From Mucilaginibacter sp. OK098 (lineage in GTDB: Bacteria > Bacteroidota > Bacteroidia > Sphingobacteriales > Sphingobacteriaceae): 64,000 nt of DNA. The first letter of the stretch is position 1; each line of letters starts with the position of its first letter. The stretch spans positions 1-64,000 of the forward strand of contig NZ_FRCM01000001.1 in assembly GCF_900142915.1 (NCBI RefSeq). Reading direction: 5' to 3'. The position numbers and the translations under genes are program-made. Below the pieces are notes generated by a model. That model had not been told where the DNA came from. It did not search any database and worked only from the letters and a program-made list of their open reading frames with translations. This document shows, piece by piece, positions 30,810-39,334 of the stretch.

Positions 30810-32084
30810 ATGAAAATTAAACCAGACAAACCATTATCATTTAAAAGGCTGTTGCTGATAGCCTCAATGTGTATGATGCTGATGCCGGGATTTTTGCAGG
30901 CACAGACCCCCAAAAAAGCAAAAGTACCTGTACGCACAACTTATAAAATAATTGATTCAATAATTGAGCACTATGTTAAACAAGGTAACTTTAGCGGTGT
31001 AGTAACGCTTGCCGAAAAAAACAAAACAACTTATAACAAGGCCTACGGCCTGGCAAACATGGAGTTAAATGTAAAAAATGACACCTCCACCCGGTTTGAA
31101 ATAGGCTCAATGAGCAAGCAGTTTTGCGCAGCCCTTGTTCTTATTGCCGAATCAGAAGGAAAAATAGCGCTGGATAGTCCTTTATATAAATACCTGCCTT
31201 ATACAAAGTCAGCATCTTCTGGTTTTGGCTTTGTAACTATTCACCAGTTGCTTTCAATGAGGTCGGCGATCCCATCTTATGATAATTTCCCCAATTTTAT
31301 CACCACTGTGGCCCGTAAAAACTTCAGGTCGCATGAGGAGTTTATCATGGATCAATGCGGATATCCGCTTCAGACTACTCCTGGTACTGCTTTTAGTTAC
31401 TCTGATGGTAATTACTATATTCTTGGGGAAATTTTGGAGATTCTGTACGGATCTGCCTATGCAAAGATTTTGGATGACAAAATATTTAAGCCTTTGAAGA
31501 TGGACGACAGCGGGTTTTTAAAATTGAGCGGGGATCCCAATGGCGGCGATATCGTTAAAAATCTGAATGAGGGTTACCAACCTATAACCAATACTTATGA
31601 CCCTGTTACCGGGCTCCCGATCGCTTCACACTACCAGCACGGCTCGTGGACAAACATGAGCGATATCGCCTTTTCATCAGGCGCTATTTATATGACAGGA
31701 GCTGATTTTATTAAATGGACCGTGGCGCTGAATAATAACACGCTTTTTCCTGCAAAATATAGAGAGCAAATGTTCACCTCTTATTCTGATAAAGGGGTTC
31801 TTGAAGGATATTATCCAACAAAACCTGGCTGCCCGCCAACTGGTTATGGCTTTGCTATGGTAATTGTGCACAGGCCAGCACTGCCGGGCACAACAAAACC
31901 GTTGAAAATATTTACGCATGGCGGCCTTACCCCGGGCTATTCATCGGTTGGGGCAATGGTTGATGGGCATGAAATTTCAATTTTTATCACCTCAAATATA
32001 AACTCAGACGCACCGCTGTTTATGTGCTGGCAAATTATGAATACCCTGCTTGGCGTTCCGCCAAATTACGGAGGTATTCCATAA
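30810..32084 (+). CDS. Secreted serine hydrolase, beta-lactamase/PBP-like (S12)
   Basis: The protein has 424 residues with a clear Sec signal peptide (lysines, then a hydrophobic run to a cleavage near AQA, residues 30-32). The catalytic signature of class C beta-lactamase/DD-peptidase-fold enzymes is present: S100-M-S-K103, Y197-S-D199 and H370-G-G. The family includes DD-peptidases, esterases, D-amino-acid peptidases and NRPS-associated cyclases or deacylases. It follows the terminal NRPS after 135 bases, and a hairpin separates it from the hydroxylase gene. Being exported, it could trim the lipopeptide or protect the cell wall, but it may simply be a resident hydrolase. SurE-type cyclases are cytosolic, so the signal peptide argues against that role. 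Function within the cluster is an inference. Confidence 0.85.
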   Translation: MKIKPDKPLSFKRLLLIASMCMMLMPGFLQAQTPKKAKVPVRTTYKIIDSIIEHYVKQGNFSGVVTLAEKNKTTYNKAYGLANMELNVKNDTSTRFEIGSMSKQFCAALVLIAESEGKIALDSPLYKYLPYTKSASSGFGFVTIHQLLSMRSAIPSYDNFPNFITTVARKNFRSHEEFIMDQCGYPLQTTPGTAFSYSDGNYYILGEILEILYGSAYAKILDDKIFKPLKMDDSGFLKLSGDPNGGDIVKNLNEGYQPITNTYDPVTGLPIASHYQHGSWTNMSDIAFSSGAIYMTGADFIKWTVALNNNTLFPAKYREQMFTSYSDKGVLEGYYPTKPGCPPTGYGFAMVIVHRPALPGTTKPLKIFTHGGLTPGYSSVGAMVDGHEISIFITSNINSDAPLFMCWQIMNTLLGVPPNYGGIP

Positions 32085-32121
32085 ATAACGGCGTAAATTA
32101 ATTAAATGCTCATTACACAGC

Positions 32122-32156
32122 ATCAGCAGGAGAAAAGGATAGCTTTTCCTGCTGAT
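32122..32156 (+). terminator. Hairpin between hydrolase and hydroxylase genes
   Basis: The arms ATCAGCAGGAgAAAA and TTTTCCTGCTGAT pair almost perfectly around a short loop, about 35 bases after the hydrolase stop and 20 before the next start. There is no clean T run after it, so it may be a leaky terminator or an mRNA-processing/stability hairpin rather than a full stop. Confidence 0.55.
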
Positions 32157-32175
32157 CTGTTAAAAAATATATAAA

Positions 32176-33786
32176 ATGAAATCCCAGGAATTATATCTCC
32201 GGTCGAACGTGATTGCACAACCCTTGTTCCAGGGCTGGTATGCGTGGGCTTATTTAATTGCCCCTGCTACTGCTGCAATGAATATTGAAGGGCGGCATGT
32301 TAAAATAATGCAATCATACATACAGGCGCCAATGATCCATGCTGCCGCATGTAAAGACCCTAAAATGACAGGCGGCCCGTTTATGGATTATGGCGGAAAA
32401 CGCCTTGATGAAGTAAAAGCGCTGCTCGGATCAACCCTTGAAGAACAGGGGTATATGGTAGCACTTTCTAAGGCAATAAAGGAACTTACCCGGATGCTGA
32501 AACAGGAAGCAAAAGGCTATTCTATTGAATCATTGTATGAAAAGGTTCCGGATATTCTCCGTGGCTATGTGGAACTTTTTTATGATCTTTCAAATGCTCC
32601 TGGTTTCAGGTTTATCGAGCCGCTGCTTTATCATAGCAAATATTACAATGAAGCCTTTCAATCACTTTCATTGTCATTAATTGATAGTGACCATCGCCCG
32701 TTTGTGCTGAGTACGCCGGTGCTTAATGATGCTGATAAAATAAGCATCAACCTGCCTTTCAGGGATAAAGCGCTGGATGAGTTTTTTATGATGAACAGGA
32801 TCCCAAGGTCTTTTGAAGATATCTGCGGTATGTTAGATATTGTGCCTGAGCAGCAAGAACTGTTTCGGTCGTTTTTTACTGAAGAAGAGCCTGAGCCATA
32901 TGAAAAATATACAGGCGAAGGTGCAAGGTTAAGATATTTTGGCCATGCCTGCCTGTTGCTGGAAACGGCAGACTTATCCATCCTGGCCGACCCGGTGATA
33001 AGCTATGGCTATGATGCCGAGGTGTCGAGGTATACTTATAATGATTTGCCAGATGTGATTGATTATGTGCTGATCACCCATAACCACCAGGATCATGTAC
33101 TGCTCGAATCGTTGTTGAAACTCAGGCACCGGATAAGGCATATTGTAATCCCCGGCGGGGGAGGAGGTTCATTGCAGGATCCAAGCCTTAGCCTTATCCT
33201 TGAAAATATAGGGTTTACAAATGTTATTGAATTAAAGGAAATGCAGACCCTTAAAATGAAGGGGCTTAACATTACCGGGATCCCATTCCTTGGCGAGCAT
33301 TGCGACCTTGATGTGCGTACCAAATTGGCCCACCTGGTTGAAATAAATAATAAGAAAATACTTTTTGCAGCTGATTCATGTAACATCGAACCTAACATGT
33401 ACAGGCTGATACATGAAATAACAGGTGACATTGACGTGCTGTTTTTAGGCATGGAATGCGATGGTGCTCCAATGACCTGGCTTTATGGGCCGCTGCTTTC
33501 AGAAGATCTTCCGCGCGATAAAGACCACTCCAGGCGTTTGGCGGGTTCCAATTACCAGCGGGGCGTTGATATTATGAACAGGTTTAATTTTAGCGAAGTA
33601 TATGTTTATGCGATGGGCATGGAGCCCTGGCTAAAATATATTATGGCTTATGAATATACCGATGAATCAAATCCCATTATTGCCTCTAATGAATTATTGA
33701 ATACCTGTAAAAGCAGGGGGATAAGAGCCGAAAGGCTTTTCGGGGAAAAAGAGATACTCTACAAAACGAAACCGGTTTTAGTTTGA
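32176..33786 (+). CDS. CmlA-family di-iron beta-hydroxylase for T-bound amino acids
   Basis: The 536-residue length and two-part layout (helical N-terminal domain about 1-240, metallo-beta-lactamase fold about 250-530) match CmlA, the non-haem di-iron oxygenase that beta-hydroxylates an aminoacyl-T-domain substrate in chloramphenicol biosynthesis. The metal-binding residues appear as H302-N-H304-Q-D306-H307, E374 in LGEHCD, and D400 in FAADS. From memory, the CmlA ligands H305, H307, D309, H310, E377 and D403 are each exactly three higher, which is a strong match; the acidic E374 distinguishes this family from hydrolytic MBL enzymes. It should hydroxylate the beta-carbon of one loaded residue (Tyr-like or Asn-like) of the neighbouring NRPS. 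The target module is not evident. The MerR-like gene follows after 16 bases. Confidence 0.88.
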   Translation: MKSQELYLRSNVIAQPLFQGWYAWAYLIAPATAAMNIEGRHVKIMQSYIQAPMIHAAACKDPKMTGGPFMDYGGKRLDEVKALLGSTLEEQGYMVALSKAIKELTRMLKQEAKGYSIESLYEKVPDILRGYVELFYDLSNAPGFRFIEPLLYHSKYYNEAFQSLSLSLIDSDHRPFVLSTPVLNDADKISINLPFRDKALDEFFMMNRIPRSFEDICGMLDIVPEQQELFRSFFTEEEPEPYEKYTGEGARLRYFGHACLLLETADLSILADPVISYGYDAEVSRYTYNDLPDVIDYVLITHNHQDHVLLESLLKLRHRIRHIVIPGGGGGSLQDPSLSLILENIGFTNVIELKEMQTLKMKGLNITGIPFLGEHCDLDVRTKLAHLVEINNKKILFAADSCNIEPNMYRLIHEITGDIDVLFLGMECDGAPMTWLYGPLLSEDLPRDKDHSRRLAGSNYQRGVDIMNRFNFSEVYVYAMGMEPWLKYIMAYEYTDESNPIIASNELLNTCKSRGIRAERLFGEKEILYKTKPVLV

Positions 33787-33802
33787 TTTTAAATATGAAT
33801 AT

Positions 33803-34588
33803 ATGTTTGGAGAAGTATTCTTAAAAAACAATATTGAAAATATATTCAACGCATTTGGTATTTGCGATGATATTTTTAAACCCGCACTTACGGTTAATGA
33901 CCTTTGTATTTCCTATCGTACAATTAATAATTGGGAGTCAAATGGCCTGATGCTAACAGGGAGAAAGAACAGCCGCGACTGGCATAAATTTTCGTTTGTC
34001 GACTTTATATGGCTAAATATAGTTTTTGAATTGAGGCAGCTTGGCTTCCCTCTTAAAAAAATTCAAAAGCTAAAAGCCTTTTTAAATGAAAATATTGACG
34101 ATGAAAGCATATTTGCTATAAAACGGCTTGAAGCAAGGGTGTTTTTAACAAACACAAATCTTAACAGGCTGGTATTGCTGCTTGCCGAAATATTGTATAA
34201 TAAAAATCACATTGCATTATTGTGCAATAAAGCAGGCGGTTTTTATATCTATAATGAGCAGCAGGTAAAAGCGGATAATTCAGATATTGATCTTAGCAAG
34301 TTCCTTTTCAGTAATTTCGTATCGGTATCATTAACTGATATTATTATTAAATATTTAATTAATGTGAAGCTTGAAATAATTGAGAGTTCAAGAATTATTG
34401 ACGGATCATTTTTAATTATACTAACCAGGCTGCGGAACAAGGAATTAAACCGGCTGACTTTTCAGTTAAACGAAAGTGAAAATATACAGATCCATAAGCA
34501 ATTGTTTAAAAACTACGATGAGTTTGTAAACGCTACAATCAGGCTGATTTTAACTTTAAGGTTTGAGGATTTTATTTTTGATGATTAA
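33803..34588 (+). CDS. MerR-like transcriptional regulator
   Basis: This 261-residue protein has an N-terminal MerR-type winged helix at about 28-95: LTVNDLC...TINNWE as the HTH, then WHKFSFVDF and a helix rich in Leu and Lys (ELRQLGFPLKKIQKL). The remainder (about 100-261) is Ile/Leu/Asn-rich and shows no effector domain that I recognise. It sits 16 bases after the CmlA-like gene, and its TAA is immediately followed by the ATG of the thioesterase gene, so the three are probably co-transcribed. The natural inference is a pathway-specific regulator, perhaps sensing an intermediate or product. The family is fairly clear from the HTH; target sites cannot be named. Confidence 0.7.
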   Translation: MFGEVFLKNNIENIFNAFGICDDIFKPALTVNDLCISYRTINNWESNGLMLTGRKNSRDWHKFSFVDFIWLNIVFELRQLGFPLKKIQKLKAFLNENIDDESIFAIKRLEARVFLTNTNLNRLVLLLAEILYNKNHIALLCNKAGGFYIYNEQQVKADNSDIDLSKFLFSNFVSVSLTDIIIKYLINVKLEIIESSRIIDGSFLIILTRLRNKELNRLTFQLNESENIQIHKQLFKNYDEFVNATIRLILTLRFEDFIFDD

Positions 34589-35344
34589 ATGAATAACAAA
34601 AAGATCCTACTATTGGCGCTTCCCTTTGCCGGGGGTAATAGTTATAGTTTTAATTTTTTAAAGACGCTGCTGCCGGGGAACATCCATTTGGAAACTTTGG
34701 AATATCCCGGAAGGGGTAAAAGGTCAAAAACTACATTGATAAACCAAATGGATGTTTTAATTGATGACCTGCTGTCTCAATACAGGGCGATAATTAATGA
34801 GGTTGATCCGGGTAAAGTGGTTGTTTACGGCCATAGCATTGGCTCAGTTATTGGCCTTGCCCTTGTCCATGCTTTAAATAGGGACGAGGATCTATTAAAG
34901 CCTGAAATGGCAATATTTTCGGGACACGGCGGTCCGCAGCTAACCCCAAAAAGGATGCTTTCATCTTTGCCTTCCCGGGAATTGATCGCTTATTTTGAAA
35001 GCATAGGGAGCCTGCAAAAAGAAATTGTGAACGACGATGAATTAATGGATTATATATTGCCCATTTTGCGAAACGACCTTGTTTTATATGAAAATTACAC
35101 ATCGGTTTATGCAAATAAATTGACCATTCCGCTGGCTGTTATTAATGGCAAACAGGATAATATACTGCAAAAGGATATAGATGGCTGGCAGTTTGAAACC
35201 ACGGCTCAAATTGAGTTTTACCAAATGGAAGGGCATCATTTTTTTATGAGTCAGTTCTCTGCAGCCTTTTCAGGATTAATTATTAACCTGCTTACAGGTT
35301 CAACCGCAAAAGTATTTTCCGGCATATATGAACGCCAGGCATGA
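34589..35344 (+). CDS. Type II thioesterase (GrsT/SrfAD-like)
   Basis: A 251-residue stand-alone alpha/beta-hydrolase with the type II thioesterase layout: PFAGG near the N-terminus, LEYPGRGKR, nucleophile S83 in GHSIG, D190 and H216 in EGHHF. These enzymes remove misprimed acyl or aminoacyl groups from carrier-protein phosphopantetheine arms and keep NRPS/PKS lines running. Its start directly abuts the stop of the regulator gene. It is the last gene of the forward run and is followed by a hairpin terminator. Confidence 0.92.
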   Translation: MNNKKILLLALPFAGGNSYSFNFLKTLLPGNIHLETLEYPGRGKRSKTTLINQMDVLIDDLLSQYRAIINEVDPGKVVVYGHSIGSVIGLALVHALNRDEDLLKPEMAIFSGHGGPQLTPKRMLSSLPSRELIAYFESIGSLQKEIVNDDELMDYILPILRNDLVLYENYTSVYANKLTIPLAVINGKQDNILQKDIDGWQFETTAQIEFYQMEGHHFFMSQFSAAFSGLIINLLTGSTAKVFSGIYERQA

Positions 35345-35391
35345 TCCTTTATGTGATAAGTGGTTCCTGCTTGTTGTTTTACCAAATAAAA

Positions 35392-35422
35392 AATGGCTGC
35401 CTTTTTTAAAAAAGCAACCATT
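35392..35422. terminator. Bidirectional terminator between convergent genes
   Basis: AATGGCTGCCTTTTTT and AAAAAAGCAACCATT form an inverted repeat with runs of T on both strands, midway between the stop of the type II thioesterase gene and the stop of the reverse-strand gene at 35457. The position and symmetry fit a shared terminator. Confidence 0.75.
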
Positions 35423-35456
35423 CATTTATAATTGGTCAGTTAATAGCAACCGTGCC

Positions 35457-36035
35457 TTATTCTTTTGATTTTGTGGTGCCCAGATCTTTAGCTTCCTTTA
35501 TTTCTTTGGCAACCTCTTTAACTTCTTTTGAATCAGAGTTTTTTGCTACTTCGGATACTACAGTATGGCCTTTTTTAACCAGCGCTATGTAATGATCTTT
35601 TACAGCAACCGGATCAAAATCAAGGATGGTACCGCCTGATTCAAAGTGAAGAATAAACACCTGGCCTAAAGCATAAGTAGTAGCTGCTGCAAAACCCGGA
35701 AGCACAATCAGGCTTGCAATGCCGCCAACAAATGGGATAGCGCGAACGATGTTCATTCCAATGCCAAGTCCAAGTGATGTTGAAGCATAGCCACCAACAA
35801 GGGCGCCGATAACTGATTTGCCCCAGTTTGCTGAAAATTCTTGTTTGTAGATATCGCCTATCTTATTCAACATTGCCAGCTGAATTGCGCTAATAGCGGC
35901 AGTATCAATAATAGGTAAGGGGATAATGCCGGCTGCGCCTGTCCACATCATGTAGTTTCTTACTACTGCTTCTGATGCTATTTGCTGCAGACTGTCGCCA
36001 TGCTCCAATTCTGTTTTAAGGGTTGTTAAATTCAT
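35457..36035 (-). CDS. DUF697-like membrane-associated protein
   Basis: A 192-residue protein with the pattern of DUF697: a short helical N-terminus, then AAGIIPLPIIDTAAISAIQLAML, followed by Gly/Ala-rich hydrophobic segments (about 65-125) likely to span or lie in the membrane, and a charged Lys/Glu-rich C-terminal helix. DUF697 domains often accompany GTPases, but none is adjacent here. It runs against the surrounding biosynthetic genes and so may be a housekeeping gene lying inside the cluster. Its molecular role is unknown. Confidence 0.75.
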   Translation of the reverse strand: MNLTTLKTELEHGDSLQQIASEAVVRNYMMWTGAAGIIPLPIIDTAAISAIQLAMLNKIGDIYKQEFSANWGKSVIGALVGGYASTSLGLGIGMNIVRAIPFVGGIASLIVLPGFAAATTYALGQVFILHFESGGTILDFDPVAVKDHYIALVKKGHTVVSEVAKNSDSKEVKEVAKEIKEAKDLGTTKSKE

Positions 36036-36188
36036 ATTCGTGATTGTTTTTTTGGTTCAAACAAATATAAATCCGTAGCAAACCTTAACCAAGCGAAAAC
36101 GAATGTAATTAATAGTATTATACCAATATGTATGGTTTAACAGGCAATGAAAAGAGTGGGATTGAAATATTGTGATACAGTGGTTTAG

Positions 36189-36380
36189 CTAGTCGAATTT
36201 AGCTTCAAAAGGGTTCTTCTTTGGCTTATCCTTAAGCAGGAACAGGAAAAGAAGTGTAAGTATTGGGGAAAAAAGAATACTGAGAAAAAAAACACCCCAA
36301 AAACCTATCCTGGTACGAATCCCAAAAAGCCCGGTAATGGCTGCAAGTATTAAATACGGAATTACAAATTCAAGTATCAT
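36189..36380 (-). CDS. Small two-helix membrane protein, hypothetical
   Basis: The 63 residues hold two predicted membrane helices (about 2-22 and 27-48), then a polar Lys/Asp-rich tail (KDKPKKNPFEAKFD). The FFLSILFSPILTLLFLFLL pattern is typical of small Bacteroidota inner-membrane proteins. It is on the same strand as the DUF697 gene but 153 bases upstream of it. No function can be assigned. Confidence 0.55.
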   Translation of the reverse strand: MILEFVIPYLILAAITGLFGIRTRIGFWGVFFLSILFSPILTLLFLFLLKDKPKKNPFEAKFD

Positions 36381-36594
36381 AACTAAATTTTTTTATAAAA
36401 ATAATCTTATTTTCAATATTATGCTAAAAATTTAAAAGTATAATTTACTTAATTATTAAGAAATCCCGAAAAAAATTTAGCCATAAAGTGTAAAATAGTA
36501 GGTGTGTTTATGATGTAGTTTTTATATCTTGCATCCTGTATTTCCTAAACATAGAAACTGATTTATCACAGAAATCCATACCTGTTAAAAACAC

Positions 36595-38241
36595 ATGAAT
36601 GTAAGTCTTCTAATTGATTTTATTAAAAAGGAATCCCGGGATAATTCGTATAAAAACATTCTGGCAATGACCCTTATATCCGGGTTATCAAATGCTTTGT
36701 TGCTGGCTGTAATAAATTATTCAACGTCCAAAATTGTTCATGGAGACTTTAACTATAAATTTATTTTAATTTTCATTCTCATCTTTTTAATTTTTATAAT
36801 AACAAAAAACAGGGCATTAAAACTAACCGCTGTTCTGGTTGAAACAATAGTGTTCAGAGTAAGGGAACGTATTGTAAAGTATTTGATGAATACCGAACTG
36901 CTTGAATTTGAAACCCTGGGCCGGGCTGAAATTTATACCCGCCTTACAAAAGATACCAATGAGATCAGTAATTCGGCTACTTCTATCGCCAATGGAGTTC
37001 AAGCGGGTGTATTGGTGTTTTTTGCTATTATTTACCTGGGCTTTATAAATATAACAGCATTTGTAATTACTATTATTATGCTGGGTTTAGCCATTTCTAA
37101 TTATTTTTTTAGCAGTAACAAAATACAAAAGGAAATAGGCGAAGCGGTGACCTTAGAAACTGTTTATTTTGAGAAAATTAATGAGGTAACCGGTGGTTTT
37201 AAGGAAATTAAAATCCATCAGCAAAAGAAATTTGATCTTTTTTTGGGTCGGATCCAGGTTATAGCAAAGAAGCTGAAGGATAAGAAAATTATTACTTCGT
37301 CAAAAATGTCGTTCTATTTTGTTTTTGCACAGGCCTTTTTCTACATTTTGTTGGGTACTATGGTTTTTGTTATCCCCGTTTTAGACCAGGCGGTATTAAC
37401 CGATGTTGCAAAAATAACGGCTACTATCCTGTTTATTATCATGCCCCTTGGTGATGCTGTAGGAACTTTTGAAGTACTCAATAAAGCAACGGTTGCTGTA
37501 AACAATCTTACAAATCTTGAAAAACGCTTAAAAGAAAATACTTTTGGCGTTCTTGAAGACCCCGAGCTGGGCGGCATATTTGAGAATTTTGAAAAACTTA
37601 AATTTAACGATCTGCACTTTGGTTATCGTGATAAAAGCGGGAAAGACCAGTTTAGCATCGGCCCAATCAATTTTGAGGTAAAAAGAGGTGAAATTATTTT
37701 CATTATTGGTGGTAATGGTAGCGGTAAGTCAACACTTGTTAAGCTGTTAACGGGCTTGTACATGCCAGATGCCGGTGAAATACTTGTTGATGAGGTAGAT
37801 GTAATCCATGAAAATATTCAGGAGTACAGGGAATTGTTTAGTGTTATTTTTTCCGACTTTTTCCTTTTTTCAGAAATGTACGGAATAAAAAACCTCGAAA
37901 ACTCAAAAGTGCTTAAATTGCTGAAGCAAATGCAGCTGTCTGAAAAAACAGGATTTAAAGATGGTGCTTTTACCAATACAAACCTTTCAACCGGTCAGCG
38001 GAAAAGATTGGCTATGATTTCAGTAATTTTAGAAAACAAGAATGTTCTTGTTTTTGATGAATGGGCTGCCGATCAGGACCCTGAGTTCAGAAAGTATTTT
38101 TATAACGAATTAATTTACGATTTTCAAAAATTAGGTAAAACTATAATAGCCATAACCCATGATGATCATTATTTCAATAAGGCGGATAAGATCTACAAAA
38201 TGGATTATGGTACGTTCAGGGAATATAAGTCAGACCATTAA
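36595..38241 (+). CDS. Cyclic-peptide/lipopeptide ABC exporter (SyrD/PvdE type)
   Basis: A 548-residue half-transporter with six predicted membrane helices in about 1-320 fused to an ATPase domain. It has Walker A GGNGSGKS (G372-K378), an ABC signature read as LSTGQRKRLAM from 464, and Walker B VLVFDE with D488-E489. The length and the FDEWAADQDPEFR stretch after Walker B fit the cyclic peptide exporter family that moves NRPS lipopeptides such as syringomycin or pyoverdine precursors across the inner membrane. The roughly 210-base gap upstream suggests its own promoter. Nine bases separate it from the SPFH-protein gene. As the only exporter in the window it is the best candidate for product secretion and self-protection. 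Confidence 0.9.
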   Translation: MNVSLLIDFIKKESRDNSYKNILAMTLISGLSNALLLAVINYSTSKIVHGDFNYKFILIFILIFLIFIITKNRALKLTAVLVETIVFRVRERIVKYLMNTELLEFETLGRAEIYTRLTKDTNEISNSATSIANGVQAGVLVFFAIIYLGFINITAFVITIIMLGLAISNYFFSSNKIQKEIGEAVTLETVYFEKINEVTGGFKEIKIHQQKKFDLFLGRIQVIAKKLKDKKIITSSKMSFYFVFAQAFFYILLGTMVFVIPVLDQAVLTDVAKITATILFIIMPLGDAVGTFEVLNKATVAVNNLTNLEKRLKENTFGVLEDPELGGIFENFEKLKFNDLHFGYRDKSGKDQFSIGPINFEVKRGEIIFIIGGNGSGKSTLVKLLTGLYMPDAGEILVDEVDVIHENIQEYRELFSVIFSDFFLFSEMYGIKNLENSKVLKLLKQMQLSEKTGFKDGAFTNTNLSTGQRKRLAMISVILENKNVLVFDEWAADQDPEFRKYFYNELIYDFQKLGKTIIAITHDDHYFNKADKIYKMDYGTFREYKSDH

Positions 38242-38250
38242 TTTAAAACC

Positions 38251-39066
38251 GTGAGTCAAAGAAAAATAAATATTTTAATTACACTGCTTGCTTCGCTGTT
38301 ATTGCTGGTGATTTTTTTAGATCGCTTTATAATGGTGAACGGGCCTGCAACATCTTCAATTGTGTTCAGGCCATTTTCCGGAGGTGTAGACATGCACAAT
38401 GTGTATGGCGAGGGCATATTTTTTACTGCCCCATGGAACAATGTTTACAGGTTTAATACCAGGGAGCAGATGGTTGAAGATACCATGCACATAATGGTTC
38501 TGAACGGTGTTACCGTTACTATGCGGGTTAATTACAGGTACAGGCCTATTGTTGACAGCTTGCCTGTTATTTTCAGACAATACGGGATTAATTATGATAA
38601 AGTATTTATAGACCCCCAGATAGTTTCAAGTACTAGCGAGGTGATTTCGCACTTTACGCCCGAACAGGTGTATTCTTTAAGAATTGATTCTATCAGGCAG
38701 GTTGCTTTAGGAATTGCAAGGGGCAAGCTTCACCAGGGTAATATCTTCCTGGGCGACCTGGTAATATCAAATATTAAGCTGCCGCCAAAAGTTGTTGACG
38801 CCATTGAATACAAATTGCGGCAGGAGCAATTGGCAATTGCCTATAATTACAAAATTATTATTGCCCAAAAGGAGAAGCAAATTAAAATAATAGATGCTGA
38901 GGCTACAAAAAGTTCACAGGCGCTTGTTAACCCGGGGTTAACACCGGGCTACTTGCAATTGAGGCAGATTGAAGCACTGCAAAACCTCTCTTTGTCTCCT
39001 AATGCTAAAACCATTGTTGTTCCGCGGGGTAATTCCACTCCAATTATTTTAAACAACGGACAATAA
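38251..39066 (+). CDS. Prohibitin-family (SPFH/Band 7) membrane protein
   Basis: A 271-residue protein starting with GTG nine bases after the exporter stop. It has one N-terminal membrane helix (about 8-30), then an SPFH/Band 7 domain (FRPFSGGVDMHNVYGEGIFF, YRPIVDSLPVIFRQYG, ISHFTPEQVYSLRIDSIRQ) and a charged helical stretch (EKQIKIIDAEATKSSQAL). SPFH proteins form membrane scaffolds and influence membrane-protein quality control. The tight coupling to the lipopeptide exporter suggests it organises or protects the membrane where the exporter works; this is inference. The start is GTG; no in-frame ATG lies nearby. Confidence 0.83.
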   Translation: MSQRKINILITLLASLLLLVIFLDRFIMVNGPATSSIVFRPFSGGVDMHNVYGEGIFFTAPWNNVYRFNTREQMVEDTMHIMVLNGVTVTMRVNYRYRPIVDSLPVIFRQYGINYDKVFIDPQIVSSTSEVISHFTPEQVYSLRIDSIRQVALGIARGKLHQGNIFLGDLVISNIKLPPKVVDAIEYKLRQEQLAIAYNYKIIIAQKEKQIKIIDAEATKSSQALVNPGLTPGYLQLRQIEALQNLSLSPNAKTIVVPRGNSTPIILNNGQ

Positions 39067-39115
39067 AAGCGATAAGTTCAGGCTGATCTGATTTTATTCG
39101 CCGAATGGGATTTTT

Positions 39116-39229
39116 TTAATAAGCGGAAAGTGCTAATTGTCCCGGCAGAACAACCATTTTGAGGGCCTCTAGATCAATTTCAACATATTCTGAATAGCCA
39201 AATTGTGATACATTATTAAATTTAACCAT
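39116..39229 (-). CDS. Possible 37-residue small protein
   Basis: An ATG-to-TAA frame in the 268-base gap after the SPFH gene, encoding 37 residues (begins MVKFNNVSQFGYS, ends LALSAY). Codon use looks reasonable, but there is no convincing ribosome-binding site and I recognise no family. It could be a chance frame. The rest of the gap shows nothing else I can name. Confidence 0.2.
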   Translation of the reverse strand: MVKFNNVSQFGYSEYVEIDLEALKMVVLPGQLALSAY

Positions 39230-39334
39230 GATAAATATTTTTGAGGTTAGGTAAAGTGTAAAAAATGCATGAGCCGGTATAAATCACAGTTATTGCTAAG
39301 TTTGATTTTATACTGGCTTTTCTTAATGGATCTA

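Noticed and set aside
33061..33100. HxHxDH motif read as a metallo-beta-lactamase hydrolase
   Set aside because: The large N-terminal domain and the acidic ligand E374 at the CmlA spacing fit the di-iron hydroxylase family better than a hydrolase.
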